Positions 27,698 through 37,195 of a stretch of 64,000 nt of DNA are shown in pieces. A program made the position numbers and the translations under genes. The notes under the pieces are model-generated. The model saw only the letters and a program-made list of their open reading frames with translations. It did not search any database and was not told where the DNA came from. Origin of the DNA: Bartonella bacilliformis KC583 (GTDB taxonomy: Bacteria > Pseudomonadota > Alphaproteobacteria > Rhizobiales > Rhizobiaceae). The DNA lies in the NCBI RefSeq assembly GCF_000015445.1, contig NC_008783.1, forward strand, positions 186,001 through 250,000, read 5' to 3'. Positions within the stretch are counted from its first letter, which is position 1. Each line of letters opens with the position of its first letter.

Positions 27698-27880
27698 ATG
27701 CAAAATCAGCCGATACATCCGCTCCGTCCACCACGGCCTTGCCCAGAATGTGGTCAAAAATCACAGTATAATACCTATCCTTTTTGTTCATCACGGTGTC
27801 GTGCAATTGATCTGAATCGTTGGCTTTCTGGCTCTTATATTTTGCCACCACCTTCTCAAGAAAGTGACGAAGAGGAATAA
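27698..27880 (+). CDS. yacG: DNA gyrase inhibitor YacG-type zinc protein
   Basis: 60 residues from the ATG at 27698, with GGAG 11 nt upstream. The upstream in-frame ATG at 27668 lacks a site. Two zinc-ligand pairs are present, CPEC and CSSRC, in the family context [10 protein letters not shown] and [18 protein letters not shown]. The tail is acidic (ESDEEE). E. coli YacG binds GyrB and blocks DNA binding; that function is assumed here by homology. Confidence 0.9.
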   Translation: MQNQPIHPLRPPRPCPECGQKSQYNTYPFCSSRCRAIDLNRWLSGSYILPPPSQESDEEE

Positions 27881-27899
27881 AGAAAAACACTGCCCTTGA

Positions 27900-28480
27900 G
27901 TTTGTAGGGGGGGGTTATGAGTGTTTGCGCTGGGGGCATTTGCGCCCAGGGAGTGGTGGTGAGATGTAGCGTTTTGCACGAGAGGTGTGGAAGAAGAAAA
28001 ATGCCGCCCCTTGGAGCCTGAGGTGTTGAAGAGATGTGTTGCATTTTGGGTCGGTGACATTTACCCCAAGGAGTGGTTGAGAGATGCAGTGCTTTAAGCA
28101 AGAGGTGTGGAAGAGGAAAAGTGCCGCCCCTTGGAGTTTGAGGTGTTGAAGAGACGTGTCTCATTTTGGACCAGGGGCATTTGCGCCAAGGAGTGGTGGT
28201 GAAATGCAGTGCTTTGAGCGAGAGGTGTGGAAGAGGAAAAGTGCCACCCCTTGGAGCTTGAGGTGTTGAAGAGATGTGTCTCATTTTGGATCAGGGGCAT
28301 TTGCGCCCAGGGAGTGGTGGTGAGACGCTGCGCTTTGGGCGAGAAGTGTGGAAGAGGGAAAGTGCCGCCCCTTGGAGCTTGAGGTGTTGAAGAGACGTGT
28401 CTCATTTTGGGTCGGTGACATTTACCCCAAGGAGTGGTTGAGAGATGCTTGTGTTTTGCACGAGAGGTAAGTCTACGGTG
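27900..28480. repeat. Four and a half copies of a ~121-bp tandem repeat
   Basis: CCCCTTGGAG(C/T)(C/T)TGAGGTGTTGAAGAG recurs at about 28008, 28128, 28251 and 28370. Units also share GGCATTTGCGCC(C)AGGGAGTGGTGG and GAGAGGTGTGGAAGAGG. The minus strand stays open across it in two frames because the unit is not a multiple of three. I regard those frames as repeat artefacts. Confidence 0.85.
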
Positions 28481-28505
28481 GGTGCATTGCGTTTTTCCAT
28501 ACCCT

Positions 28506-28536
28506 CTTGCACTCATTTGTTTTAGCTCCCATATTT
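28506..28536 (+). promoter_or_regulatory. Candidate heat-shock (RpoH) promoter for clpB
   Basis: CTTG at 28506-28509 and CCCATATTT at 28528-28536 are 18 bp apart. This matches the sigma32 pattern CTTGaaa-N13-15-CCCATnT in key bases and spacing, with CAC in place of AAA. It lies ~320 bp upstream of clpB, just after the tandem repeats. Confidence 0.5.
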
Positions 28537-28857
28537 CATTCATAACTATAGGTGTAGCGTCTTCTCCTACACTGGGAGAGCGTTTGCGGGTGTAAAGAGG
28601 TCCACTTTATGTGATTGCAGGATGTGATTGCAGGATATGTGGTTTGGAGACAAGGATTAGACAAGAGATTTCAATAAAAAGGTAAAAAGGGGAGCACAAA
28701 AAGGGGCTTCCTAAAAAAGCGGATTAACAAAAAAGGCCCTTGGGAAAATGGCTAAAAGGAGGCTTGGCAAAGAGTTTGGCAAAAAGAGATAAAAAGGGGA
28801 AAAGGAGTTTTATAAAAGGATCTTTAAAAGGGTCTGATGGCGGCAAAGGATAGAAAA

Positions 28858-31458
28858 ATGAATCTAGAAAAATATAGCGAACAGCTAAAAATCTTTCTAC
28901 AAACAGCGCAAAGCAACGCTCTTTCTTCTGATAACCAGCAATTAATGCCTGAGCATCTCTTGCAAGTGTTCTTAGAAGATCGCCAGGGATTGACTGTCTC
29001 GCTGATCCAAAAAGCAAGTGGCGATATGCCGACTTTACGTAAAATGCTGCAAGAGGCTCTCGATGCTTTGCCTAAGGTCCAAGGGGGCAATGCTCAGCTC
29101 TATATGTCTCAGCCGTTAGCAAAAGTCTTCACAATGGCAGAAGAGCTCGCACAAAAAGCAGGGGACCAGTTTGTGACAGTAGAGCGCGTATTACAAGCGC
29201 TCAGCATAGAAAAAACAGCCAAAACAGCAGACATCCTAACACGCGCAGGCGTAACACCGCAGGCGCTTAATCAGGCGATTAACACAATGCGAAAGGGAAG
29301 AACCACATCCAGCCCGCATGCTGAAAGCCACTATGAAGCTCTGCAAAAATATGCCCGCAATTTAACACAAGATGCTCGCGAAGGAAAACTTGACCCTGTG
29401 ATTGGCCGTGAAGAGGAAATTCGGCGCGCTATCCAGGTTTTATCAAGGCGGACAAAAAATAATCCTGTTCTCATTGGCGAACCAGGTGTTGGAAAAACCG
29501 CTATTGTTGAAGGATTGGCTTTGCGCATTATTAATGGCGATGTACCAGAATCTTTGCGTGACAAACAGCTTTATGCTCTTGATATGGGGGCTTTGATTGC
29601 AGGGGCTAAATATCGCGGTGAATTTGAAGAACGCTTAAAAGCTGTTTTGGCAGAAGTGCAAAATGAAAATGGGCAAATTATTCTCTTTATCGATGAATTG
29701 CACAATTTGGTCGGAGCAGGAAAAACTGATGGACCGATGGATGCTTCTAATCTTCTCAAGCCTGCTCTTGCCCGTGGCGAATTGCATTGTGTTGGGGCCA
29801 CTACCTTGGAAGAATATCGAAAATATGTTGAAAAAGATCCAGCGCTTGCGCGCCGTTTCCAACCTGTCTTTGTGCCAGAGCCAACGCTTGAAGATACGAT
29901 CTCTATTTTGCGTGGGATCAAAGAAAAATACGAACAACATCACAAAGTGCGCTTAGCGGATAATGCGTTAATTGCGGCGGCGCGTTTGTCGGATCGTTAT
30001 ATTTCTAACCGTTTCTTACCTGATAAAGCGATTGACCTTATCGATGAAGCGGCAGCACGGGTTCGTATGCAGATTGATTCTAAACCAGAAGAACTGGATG
30101 TGATTGATCGGCGTATCGTTCAACTAAAAATCGAGCGTGAAGCTTTAAAAACAGAAATTGACCCCACTGCAAAAGAACGGTTGGAAATTTTGCAAACTGA
30201 ACTCAACATCTTGGAAATGCAGTCTGCAAGGATGACGATGGCTTGGCAGGGAGAAAAACAAAAGCTTGGCCATGCTGCTGATTTGAAAAAACGGCTCGAA
30301 GAAGCCCGCAATGCTCTTGCTATTGCGCAGCGCAATGGACAATTTCAACGCGCTGGAGAGTTGGCCTATAGTGTGATCCCCGAATTGGAAAGGCAGCTGA
30401 GTGTTGCTGAAAATGATGATCAGGCCAACACTTTAGTGGAAGAAACGGTTTCTGCTGAACATATTGCTCAGATTGTTTCGCGATGGACAGGCATTCCTGT
30501 TGATCGGATGCTTGTTGCCGAGCGTGATAGGCTGTTGCAGATGGAAGAGGATATTGGCAAACGTGTTATTGGACAAAGCGAGGCTGTGCGCGCTATCGCT
30601 CGGGCTGTGCGCCGTGCCCGTGCTGGCTTGCAAGACCCCAACCGCCCCATTGGTTCCTTCATGTTCTTAGGGCCAACGGGTGTGGGAAAAACCGAATTAA
30701 CTAAAGCGCTTGCGACTTTTCTTTTCCAAGATCATAAAGCGATGTTACGCATTGATATGTCGGAATATATGGAAAAACATGCTGGAGCACGCTTAATTGG
30801 CGCCCCTCCTGGCTATGTTGGTTATGAAGAAGGCGGTGTTTTGACTGAGGCCGTGCGGCGGCGACCTTACCAGGTTATTCTTTTTGATGAAATTGAAAAA
30901 GCCCATCCTGATATTTTTAATCTCTTACTGCAAGTTTTAGATGAAGGACGCTTGACTGATAGTCAGGGCAATACTGTTGATTTTCGCAATACGCTGCTAA
31001 TTATGACCTCTAATTTGGGAGCTGAGTTTTTAACCAATCTGGATGAGGGAGAAAGTGTTGACCAGGCCAGAGAGGATGTGATGAAGGTTGTGAAAAGTGC
31101 CTTTAGACCAGAATTTCTGAACCGTGTTGATGAGATTATTCTGTTTCAGCGTTTACAACGCAAAGATATGGAAGCGATTGTTGATATTCAAATAGAACAG
31201 CTGCAAAATTTGCTTAATGAACGCAAAATTACCGTGCAGATGGATGGCGAAGCCAAGCAATTCCTCGCCCATAAAGGCTATGATCCGCTTTATGGAGCGC
31301 GGCCTTTAAAACGAATTTTGCAAAGGGAAATTCAAGACCCACTGGCTGAAAAGATTTTGTTAGGACAAATTCCAGAAGGCGCAAGTGTGCATATTACAAA
31401 AGAGGGCAATGAATTGCAGTTTTCTGCTTTTCAGAAACCTCAGAAAAAAGCTCAATAA
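28858..31458 (+). CDS. clpB: Chaperone ClpB (Hsp100 disaggregase)
   Basis: Hexameric AAA+ ATPase that, with DnaK, pulls polypeptides out of aggregates. 866 residues from the ATG at 28858, which is preceded by AAAGGA and starts [11 protein letters not shown] like other alphaproteobacterial ClpBs; the in-frame ATG at 28837 adds 7 residues. N-domain, then AAA1 with Walker A GEPGVGKT, a full coiled-coil middle domain (about residues 400-530), and AAA2 with Walker [16 protein letters not shown]. No ClpP-binding IGF/L loop is apparent. Its 3' end has been copied three times downstream. Confidence 0.97.
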   Translation: MNLEKYSEQLKIFLQTAQSNALSSDNQQLMPEHLLQVFLEDRQGLTVSLIQKASGDMPTLRKMLQEALDALPKVQGGNAQLYMSQPLAKVFTMAEELAQKAGDQFVTVERVLQALSIEKTAKTADILTRAGVTPQALNQAINTMRKGRTTSSPHAESHYEALQKYARNLTQDAREGKLDPVIGREEEIRRAIQVLSRRTKNNPVLIGEPGVGKTAIVEGLALRIINGDVPESLRDKQLYALDMGALIAGAKYRGEFEERLKAVLAEVQNENGQIILFIDELHNLVGAGKTDGPMDASNLLKPALARGELHCVGATTLEEYRKYVEKDPALARRFQPVFVPEPTLEDTISILRGIKEKYEQHHKVRLADNALIAAARLSDRYISNRFLPDKAIDLIDEAAARVRMQIDSKPEELDVIDRRIVQLKIEREALKTEIDPTAKERLEILQTELNILEMQSARMTMAWQGEKQKLGHAADLKKRLEEARNALAIAQRNGQFQRAGELAYSVIPELERQLSVAENDDQANTLVEETVSAEHIAQIVSRWTGIPVDRMLVAERDRLLQMEEDIGKRVIGQSEAVRAIARAVRRARAGLQDPNRPIGSFMFLGPTGVGKTELTKALATFLFQDHKAMLRIDMSEYMEKHAGARLIGAPPGYVGYEEGGVLTEAVRRRPYQVILFDEIEKAHPDIFNLLLQVLDEGRLTDSQGNTVDFRNTLLIMTSNLGAEFLTNLDEGESVDQAREDVMKVVKSAFRPEFLNRVDEIILFQRLQRKDMEAIVDIQIEQLQNLLNERKITVQMDGEAKQFLAHKGYDPLYGARPLKRILQREIQDPLAEKILLGQIPEGASVHITKEGNELQFSAFQKPQKKAQ

Positions 31459-31704
31459 AAAAATTGAAAAGATAAGGGACATAACAAGCATCAAGAAAAG
31501 ATACGAAATATTGACGAATTTAACAAAAATTTGTAGTAAAGCGTCGCCTCTGAAATCATCATTATGTGTTTCTTGCAAAGGATGAGAAGAAAGTGAGGAT
31601 TTTTAGGGAGTTTAGTTTATAAGCTCTCCCTCGCCGTAAAAATGGTCATTCATGATCATTGAGGTCTACGGATTTAGAGTTCTTTTAAAAGAAAGGTTTA
31701 TCTT

Positions 31705-31902
31705 ATGGGTGGTTTTTGGACTTTGATGTTCTTGTTGTCGATTTTTGGTGGAGCAGGATTGTTGTCTAAGAAAAGTGACAATGCTGGTACAAGTGGAGGT
31801 AGTTCTCAAGTAGCTTCTCTTCAGGCTTCGTCTACTGTTGAGGCTGTGTCTACTGCTGATGCTGTGTCTACTACTGTTGAAGTTTTCTCCACTTTTGTAT
31901 GA
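31705..31902 (+). CDS. Small membrane-anchored Ser/Ala/Thr-rich peptide, copy 1
   Basis: 65 residues, not recognised. It begins with one membrane helix (MGGFWTLMFLLSIFGGAGLL) and a Lys-Lys boundary. The tail is of low complexity, rich in Ser, Thr, Ala and Val, with a hexapeptide VSTADA, and ends EVFSTFV. AAAGG lies 8 nt before the ATG and a strong terminator follows. It is repeated at 32734 and, diverged, at 33783. Conservation of the start, ribosome site and C-terminal EVFS(T/A)FV while the tail varies argues for a translated gene. Possible roles (toxin, membrane or lysis peptide) are speculation. Confidence 0.6.
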   Translation: MGGFWTLMFLLSIFGGAGLLSKKSDNAGTSGGSSQVASLQASSTVEAVSTADAVSTTVEVFSTFV

Positions 31903-31980
31903 AGACTGTCCTTAAATTATAATAAATAGTCTAAGCATTTTTCCCGCATTCTCTGGGAAGTATGCAGAAAATAACAAAGG

Positions 31981-32035
31981 GCTCTTACTCTTAGGCAGTT
32001 CAAATTTAGGAGAGTGAGAGCTCTTTAATTTATTT
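31981..32035 (+). terminator. Intrinsic terminator of small-peptide gene copy 1
   Basis: An 11-bp stem, GCTCTTACTCT and AGAGTGAGAGC (one G-U pair), with a 19-nt loop, followed by TCTTTAATTTATTTTATT. Confidence 0.75.
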
Positions 32036-32113
32036 TATTTTCCTTATTTAGAATTATAATGGCAATGGCTGCGGACATTGACATGTCCAGAACATAGAAA
32101 CAACAAACATTCT

Positions 32114-32487
32114 GAGCATGTTTAATTGGCGCCCCTCTCAGTCTGTGTGGGGCTATGAAGAGGGAAGCGTGCTGACATAAGTGGTACGGTGGCGGCTTTA
32201 CGGGGTGATTCTTTTTGACAAAAATGAAAAAGCCCATCTCGATATTTTTAATCTCTTAACGTGCAAGTGCTGGATGAGGAAGCCGAAAATTTCTCTTCCA
32301 TAAAGGCTATGATTCGCTTTGTGGGGCGCGGCCTTTAAAACGAATTTTGCAAAGGGAAATTCAAGACCCACTGGCCGAAAAGATTTTGTTAGGACAAATT
32401 CCAGAAGGCGCAAGTGTGCATATTACAAAAGAGGGCAATGAATTGCAGTTTTCTGCTTTTCAGAAACCTCAGAAAAAAGCTCAATAA
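32114..32487 (+). pseudogene. clpB 3'-end fragment, copy 1
   Basis: The first part matches clpB from about 30784 (GGCGCCCCTC region of AAA2) through the Walker B segment with many changes. It then jumps by an internal deletion to the last ~75 codons, which are almost identical to clpB down to the stop and 3' flank. It is not a functional chaperone. Confidence 0.85.
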
Positions 32488-32733
32488 AAAAATTGAAAAG
32501 ATAAGGGACATAACAAGCATCAAGAAAAGATACGAAATATTGACGAATTTAACAAAAATTTGTAATAAGGCACCGCCTCTGAAATCATCATTATGTGTTT
32601 CTTGCAAAGGATGAGAAGAAAGTGAGGACTTTTGGGGAGTTTAGTTTATAAGCTCTCCCTCGCCTTGAAAAGGGTCATGAATGATCATTGAGGTCTATGG
32701 ATTTAGAGTTCTTTTAAAAGAAAGGTTTATCTT

Positions 32734-32949
32734 ATGGGTGGTTTTTGGACTTTGATGTTCTTGTTGTCGATTTTTGGTGGAGCAGGATTGTTGTCTAAGA
32801 AAAGTGACAATGCTGGTACAAGTGGAGGTAGTTCTCAAGTAGCTTCTCTTCAGGCTTCGTCTACTGTTGAGGCTGTGTCTACTGCTGATGCTGTGTCTAC
32901 TGCTGATGCTGTGTCTACTACTGTTGAAGTTTTCTCCACTTTTGTATGA
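32734..32949 (+). CDS. Small membrane-anchored Ser/Ala/Thr-rich peptide, copy 2
   Basis: 71 residues. Identical to copy 1 (31705) except for one extra hexapeptide AVSTAD in the tail, an 18-bp in-frame expansion. It has the same ribosome site, the same upstream clpB-derived sequence and the same terminator. The whole unit is displaced by 1029 bp. Confidence 0.6.
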   Translation: MGGFWTLMFLLSIFGGAGLLSKKSDNAGTSGGSSQVASLQASSTVEAVSTADAVSTADAVSTTVEVFSTFV

Positions 32950-33027
32950 AGACTGTCCTTAAATTATAATAAATAGTCTAAGCATTTTTCCCGCATTCTC
33001 TGGGAAGTATGCAGAAAATAACAAAGG

Positions 33028-33082
33028 GCTCTTACTCTTAGGCAGTTCAAATTTAGGAGAGTGAGAGCTCTTTAATTTATTT
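33028..33082 (+). terminator. Intrinsic terminator of small-peptide gene copy 2
   Basis: The same 11-bp stem as at 31981, with the right arm ending at 33068 and a T-rich run after it. Confidence 0.75.
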
Positions 33083-33160
33083 TATTTTCCTTATTTAGAA
33101 TTATAATGGCAATGGCTGCGGACATTGACATGTCCAGAACATAGAAACAACAAACATTCT

Positions 33161-33532
33161 GAGCATGTTTAATTGGCGCCCCTCTCAGTCTGTGTGGGGC
33201 TATGAAGAGGGAAGCGTGCTGACCTAAGTCGTGCGGCGGCGACCTTACCAGGTTATTCTTTTTGACAAAAATGAAAAAGTACATCTCAATATTTTTAATC
33301 TCTTAACGTGCAAGTGCTGGATGAAGAAGCTAAGCGATTCCTCGCCCATAAAGGCTATAATCCGCTTTATGGGGCGCGGCCTTTAAAACGAATTTTGCAA
33401 AGGGAAATTCAAGACCCACTGGCTGAAAAGATTTTGTTAGGACAAATTCCAGAAGGCGCAAGTGTGCATATTACAAAAGAGGGTAACGAATTGCAGTTTT
33501 CTGCTTTTCAGAAACCTCAGAAAAAAGCTTAA
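33161..33532 (+). pseudogene. clpB 3'-end fragment, copy 2
   Basis: Same structure as copy 1: a decayed AAA2 Walker B part joined to an almost intact C-terminus. A 74-residue frame (33308-33532) still reads EEAKRFLAHKGYNPLYGARP to the clpB stop, but no ribosome site precedes it. Confidence 0.85.
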
Positions 33533-33782
33533 TAAAAAAATTGAAAAGATAAGGGACATAACAAGCATCAGAAAAAAGATACGAAATATTGACGAATTTA
33601 ACAAAAATTTGTACTAAAGCGTCGCCTCTAAAATCATCATTATGTGTTTCTTGCAAAGGATGAGAAGAAGGTGAGGATTTTTGGGGAGTTTAGGTTATAA
33701 GCTCTCCCTCGCCTTGAAAATGATCATAAATGATCATCGAGGTATATAGATTTAGAGTTATTTTAAAAGAGAGGTTTATCTT

Positions 33783-34043
33783 ATGGTAGGTGAGTTGTTT
33801 GCGTCCGCGGTGTTATTGCTTGCGAGTGTGGGTGCATTCGTAGTGAAATTGTCTAAGGAAAGTGAAGCTGTTCAGGCATCGGGAGATAGTTCTGAAGGAG
33901 TTCCTTCTGGGGTTTCGCATACTGCTGATACTGTGACTGCTGCTGATACTTCGTCTATTGCTGATGCTTTGACGACTCCTGAGGTTGTGTCTGTTGCTGA
34001 TGCTTTGTCTACTGCTGCTGAAGTTTTCTCTGCTTTTGTATAA
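33783..34043 (+). CDS. Small membrane-anchored Ser/Ala/Thr-rich peptide, copy 3 (diverged)
   Basis: 86 residues. The membrane helix is different in sequence (LFASAVLLLASVGAFVVKLS) but the design is the same: short N-terminus, one helix, Lys, then repeats of (T/S)xADA(L/V) and the ending EVFSAFV. Upstream (AGAGGTTTATCTT) and downstream flanks match copies 1 and 2. Divergence of the helix with conservation of layout suggests selection for the type of peptide rather than recent accidental copying. Confidence 0.6.
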   Translation: MVGELFASAVLLLASVGAFVVKLSKESEAVQASGDSSEGVPSGVSHTADTVTAADTSSIADALTTPEVVSVADALSTAAEVFSAFV

Positions 34044-34118
34044 AGACAGTCCTTAAATTATAATAAATAGTCTAAGCATTTTTTCCGCATTCTCTGGGAA
34101 GTATGCAGAAAATGACAG

Positions 34119-34175
34119 AGGGCTCTTACTCTTAGGCAGTTCAAATTTAGGAGAGTGAGAGCCCTTTAATTTATT
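34119..34175 (+). terminator. Intrinsic terminator of small-peptide gene copy 3
   Basis: GGGCTCTTACTCT pairs with AGAGTGAGAGCCC over 13 bp, then TTTAATTTATTTTG. The extra pairs are formed by a change in the right arm (GCTC to GCCC). Confidence 0.75.
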
Positions 34176-34250
34176 TTGTTTTCCTTATTTAGGTTTATAA
34201 GGGCAATGGCTGCGACATTGACATGTCCGGAACATAGAAAAACATTCTGT

Positions 34251-34678
34251 GCATGTTTAATTGGCACTCCTCTCAGTCTGTGTGGGGCTATGAAGAGGGA
34301 AGAGTGCTGACCTAAGTTGTGCGGTGGCGGCTTTACTAGGTTATTCCTTTTGACAAAAATGAAAAAGCCCATCTCGATATTTTTAATCTCTTAACATGCA
34401 AGTGCTGGGTGAGGAAGCCAAGCGATTCCTTGCCCATAAAGGCTATAATCCGCTTTATGGGGCGTGGCCTTTAAAACGAATTTTGCAAAGGGAAATTCAA
34501 GACCCACTGGCCGACATGAATGACCCTTTTAAAGGGAGGGAGAGCTTATAACCTAAACTCCCTAAACATCCTCACTTTCTTCTCATCTTTTGCAAAGATT
34601 TTGTTAGGACAAATTCCAGAAGGCGCAAGTGTGCATATTACAAAAGAGGGTAATGAATTGCAGCTTTCTGCTTTTTAG
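34251..34678 (+). pseudogene. clpB 3'-end fragment, copy 3, with inverted insert
   Basis: Third copy of the clpB-derived segment. It is split at about 34514-34596 by an ~83-bp insert that is the reverse complement of the unit's own 3' flank (CTCACTTTCTTCTCATC...). An early TAG replaces the Gln codon near the end. Clearly non-functional. Confidence 0.85.
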
Positions 34679-34930
34679 AAAAACACAGAAAAAAGCTCAG
34701 TAAAAAAGCTATGAAAAAATAACATACATAATATGAATACAAAAAAAGATATTAGAGATTGACAATTATGGCAAAAATGTGCAAACATGTATCGTTATTA
34801 GAATTCTCGGATATTGGTTTATCGAAGATACGAGGGAGGGGGAAAGCTAAATATGTTTTGGCTGTCTTCGTATCAAAGATAATGATTTATGGGGGGATTC
34901 TGAAATTATTATCTTTAGGAGGATTTTGTA

Positions 34931-35089
34931 ATGGATTTAAATATGAATATGTCGGCTGTGCTGAATGTTATGGAACCTTTGGTTCAAGAGTTTGTTGGGG
35001 TTGGACCAAAACAGGTTGCTTCTGCAGTTATTGAACATCTCCCTAATTTATTATCATGGGGTATGGACGCTGTATTGACCATTCTGTAA
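34931..35089 (+). CDS. Hypothetical 52-residue peptide
   Basis: TAGGAGG lies 9 nt before the ATG and a strong intrinsic terminator follows at 35191. The sequence has a Met-rich start (MDLNMNMSAVLN) and amphipathic helices (QVASAVIEHLPNLL, WGMDAVLTIL), with no clear transmembrane segment. Not recognised. An overlapping frame from 34759 is longer but has poor composition and no ribosome site. It is positioned where the next small-peptide unit would be expected. Confidence 0.5.
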   Translation: MDLNMNMSAVLNVMEPLVQEFVGVGPKQVASAVIEHLPNLLSWGMDAVLTIL

Positions 35090-35190
35090 AAATGCATCTT
35101 CCCTTTAGGTGCATTCTGGTTCTCGTCTTTTATGTTTTTAAAAAAATGTGAAAGATTTAAAGCTTTACACTTCTTAAGTGATCCTATGTT

Positions 35191-35237
35191 TGGGAAGATT
35201 GGAGAAAAGTTTGTTTCTTCAATTTTCCCATTTTTTT
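35191..35237 (+). terminator. Intrinsic terminator after the 52-residue peptide gene
   Basis: TGGGAAGATTG and CAATTTTCCCA form an 11-bp stem (one G-U) with an 18-nt loop, followed by seven T. Outer bases CCTATG/CATAGG extend the structure. Confidence 0.75.
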
Positions 35238-35456
35238 AAAAGATCATAGGGTTATTGTTGCACCATCATGGTTGCCCATCATGGTTGCATTGTATAGAGA
35301 TAATCTATCCTATCAAAATTTATGAAAAATATGCTAAAATACAATATGGGTTAATAGGAGCTTTTCTTAAAAGAAGATTGTTAAACAATCAGTTGTGGTA
35401 AAAGTAGTATTTTTATCCGAAATGGTTGGAAAGGTGGCCGCTATATTCTTTAATTT

Positions 35457-35490
35457 TTGAAAAATCCTAATCAGTAAAAAACAACTGATT
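35457..35490 (-). terminator. Terminator of the first MDP-peptide operon
   Basis: Reading the minus strand: AATCAGT, an 8-nt T-rich loop, ACTGATT, then AGGATTTTT. The same element with ~100 bp of flank follows the second peptide operon at 37925. Confidence 0.65.
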
Positions 35491-35589
35491 GCAAGGCAAA
35501 AATACTTAAGCTCTATGACATATTTGAATTGCATACTTTTCCATAAATCCCCTCCCCTTATATTTTTTAATCCTGTGAAAAAAATAAAA

Positions 35590-35694
35590 TCAAATAGTAT
35601 TAGTATGCTTTAGTAAAAACGTCATCGTTTGTGCGAAATTAAGAATTAAGGAAATGCCAAATACAACTGCCAAAGATATAGTTACGGGATCCAT
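35590..35694 (-). CDS. MDP-type single-helix peptide (operon 1, second gene)
   Basis: 34 residues: MDPVTISLAVVFG, a continuous hydrophobic helix, then QTMTFLLKHTNTI. AAGAGG lies 6 nt before the ATG. Its C-terminus matches that of the peptide at 38059 (ETMTFLLKPTTAAN). Likely a small inner-membrane peptide. Comparable peptides include type I toxins and small holin-like proteins; none is recognised by sequence. Confidence 0.6.
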   Translation of the reverse strand: MDPVTISLAVVFGISLILNFAQTMTFLLKHTNTI

Positions 35695-35711
35695 GTTAAA
35701 CCTCTTATTTT

Positions 35712-35801
35712 TTATTTATTAATAAACCGTAATCGTTTGTACGAAACTAAAACTACGGAACCTCCAAATACAACCAATAAAGATAAAGTTAGCGGGTCCA
35801 T
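35712..35801 (-). CDS. MDP-type single-helix peptide (operon 1, first gene, altered C-terminus)
   Basis: 29 residues beginning MDPLTLSLLVVFGGSVVL. The DNA after that still resembles the FxQTxT end of its paralogues, but a 1-nt indel shifts it, giving the basic tail SYKRLRFINK. A ribosome site TAGGAAA precedes the ATG. Possibly a damaged copy. Confidence 0.5.
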   Translation of the reverse strand: MDPLTLSLLVVFGGSVVLVSYKRLRFINK

Positions 35802-35814
35802 ATTAAATTTCCTA

Positions 35815-35935
35815 TTTCTCTATATCATTTCCAAAAAATAATTACAAATCTTAATGTACGTCACTAAGTTTGTATATATATATCAATATATTGCATTATA
35901 GCTATGTGTTTTTGCATGCATTATTTTGGTGCATT
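35815..35935 (-). promoter_or_regulatory. Shared leader/promoter region of MDP-peptide operon 1
   Basis: About 110 bp upstream of the first peptide gene are conserved with 38530-38640. Both have CACATAGC(T/C)ATAATGCAA followed by an A/T-rich TATATA/TATAAT segment and then GGAAATGATATAGAGAAATAG before the ribosome site. The shared position relative to both operons marks it as their promoter and untranslated leader. Exact boxes are uncertain. Confidence 0.5.
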
Positions 35936-36103
35936 TTTAATAAATTTTTTTTAAAAAGGGGACAGTTAAGAAATAGGAATTTGCGTTCAGAAAGTTGGAA
36001 CCTTGTCTATGACAAAAGAAGATTCTGATGGGCTTTTTCTTGTTTAAGAAAACTTAGGTTTAATAAAAAGGTTAGATTCGTAATATCAATGAGGAGATTT
36101 ATC

Positions 36104-36208
36104 ATGTTATTTGAAACAATAGCATTTACAGTATTGTGGATTATTGGTGGGATGGCTTTTGCCGTCAAGATGGCTGAATGGGTAAATGGCACACCAGCAT
36201 CAAGCTAA
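36104..36208 (+). CDS. Single-helix membrane peptide (34 residues)
   Basis: Starts MLFETIAFTVLWIIGGMAFA, one membrane helix, then KMAEWVNGTPASS. GAGGAG lies 7 nt before the ATG, the same arrangement as in the MDP peptides, but it is on the opposite strand and not clearly related in sequence. Too short for family assignment. Confidence 0.5.
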   Translation: MLFETIAFTVLWIIGGMAFAVKMAEWVNGTPASS

Positions 36209-36837
36209 TTAATAATAAAATTTTTTCTTTAATGTTACCCCATCATTAGTGCTTGCCACGTCGTGATTTCAATATTGGTCGGTGTAGCGCTATGATAAGA
36301 GGATTGACAAGAGGGTTGACAATGTTAGGTTTTGAGCAATGCAAATATTGCGTTCGGTATAGTTCAGAGCTTTCGGTGGTAACTTATCACCTCAGGGGGG
36401 CGTTGCCCTGTTAATAAAAAATGATCACCTTATTTGAGCGTATTTTAAATAGAATTGTTGCAAAAAGACAGTGAAAATTGGTCAGCAAAAAACTTTTATT
36501 TAGGTGATTTTTGAAAGATTGCACCGTGCTGTAACATAAGCAGAATTTGTGCTGTCATAACGAAAAAAAACAACAGATTTCTGCTCTGATGAAGAATGTA
36601 AAGAAACAGGTTCGATAAAAAGCTGTCAGAAGATAACGAACGGTTATAAGAAAACACAAGGAAGTTGACAGGCTATCCTACTTATATAAAAAAAATGGCA
36701 TCATCATTCTATCTTGTTCGTTGAAAATGTAAAACGAGAGATGAGAGGACTCAGTATATAAAGATGTTTCAGCTATTTTCTGAGATACAAAGACGGCTTC
36801 TGATAGAGGGAGTCTAATTTTTTAAAGGGGGTGTTTC
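36209..36837. other. Intergenic, nothing firm
   Basis: AT-rich. It has two TTGACA boxes near 36303 and 36315, small hairpins GGTG-gtaacttat-CACC and CAGGG-gggcgttg-CCCTG near 36380-36412, and no supported gene. Confidence 0.4.
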
Positions 36838-37025
36838 ATGGGCGTGTTATCTATATTTTATTGGTTTGGATTTCTATTTCAGCAATGGTTCGGTGCCTAA
36901 AGGCTGTTGTTACTAAAGTTACTTCTGGGGCTATGTTTTCCAGCAGTTTTTTCTACGAGGAATTGTTAAAGCTGCATAAACCGTCACGTAGACTTTTGTA
37001 TATAAAGTATAGCAATTTTGTGTGA
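36838..37025 (+). pseudogene. Remnant of a fourth small membrane-peptide gene
   Basis: It begins like the 31705 family (AAAGGGGGTGTTTC then ATGGGCGTG) with a hydrophobic start, but stops after 20 codons. The end matches the family in another frame: (S)NFV then TGTGAAGTAAGCTGTCCTT against FSTFV then TATGAAGACTGTCCTT. I read it as a frameshifted copy of that family. Confidence 0.45.
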
Positions 37026-37195
37026 AGTAAGCTGTCCTTTTTTAGGAACTGTAAAGAACATTTTTCTGATTTCATTGTACAAGAATTACTATAGATTTTA
37101 AGAATTTTTTATTATTTGTTTATTCTCACAGTAAGTTTTATTATAAAAAACAAGCAAAGAATATTTGTCTTATTTTTTTACCTATGCAAAAAACA

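Noticed and set aside
28094..28543. 149- and 142-residue minus-strand frames with repeated THFxxTPWxxCP-like units
   Set aside because: They follow the 121-bp tandem repeat, shift frame along it, have no ribosome site and no domain.
34759..35034. 91-residue frame overlapping the 52-residue peptide gene
   Set aside because: No ribosome site and Cys/Gly/Tyr-rich tail; the overlapping frame at 34931 has a strong ribosome site and a terminator.
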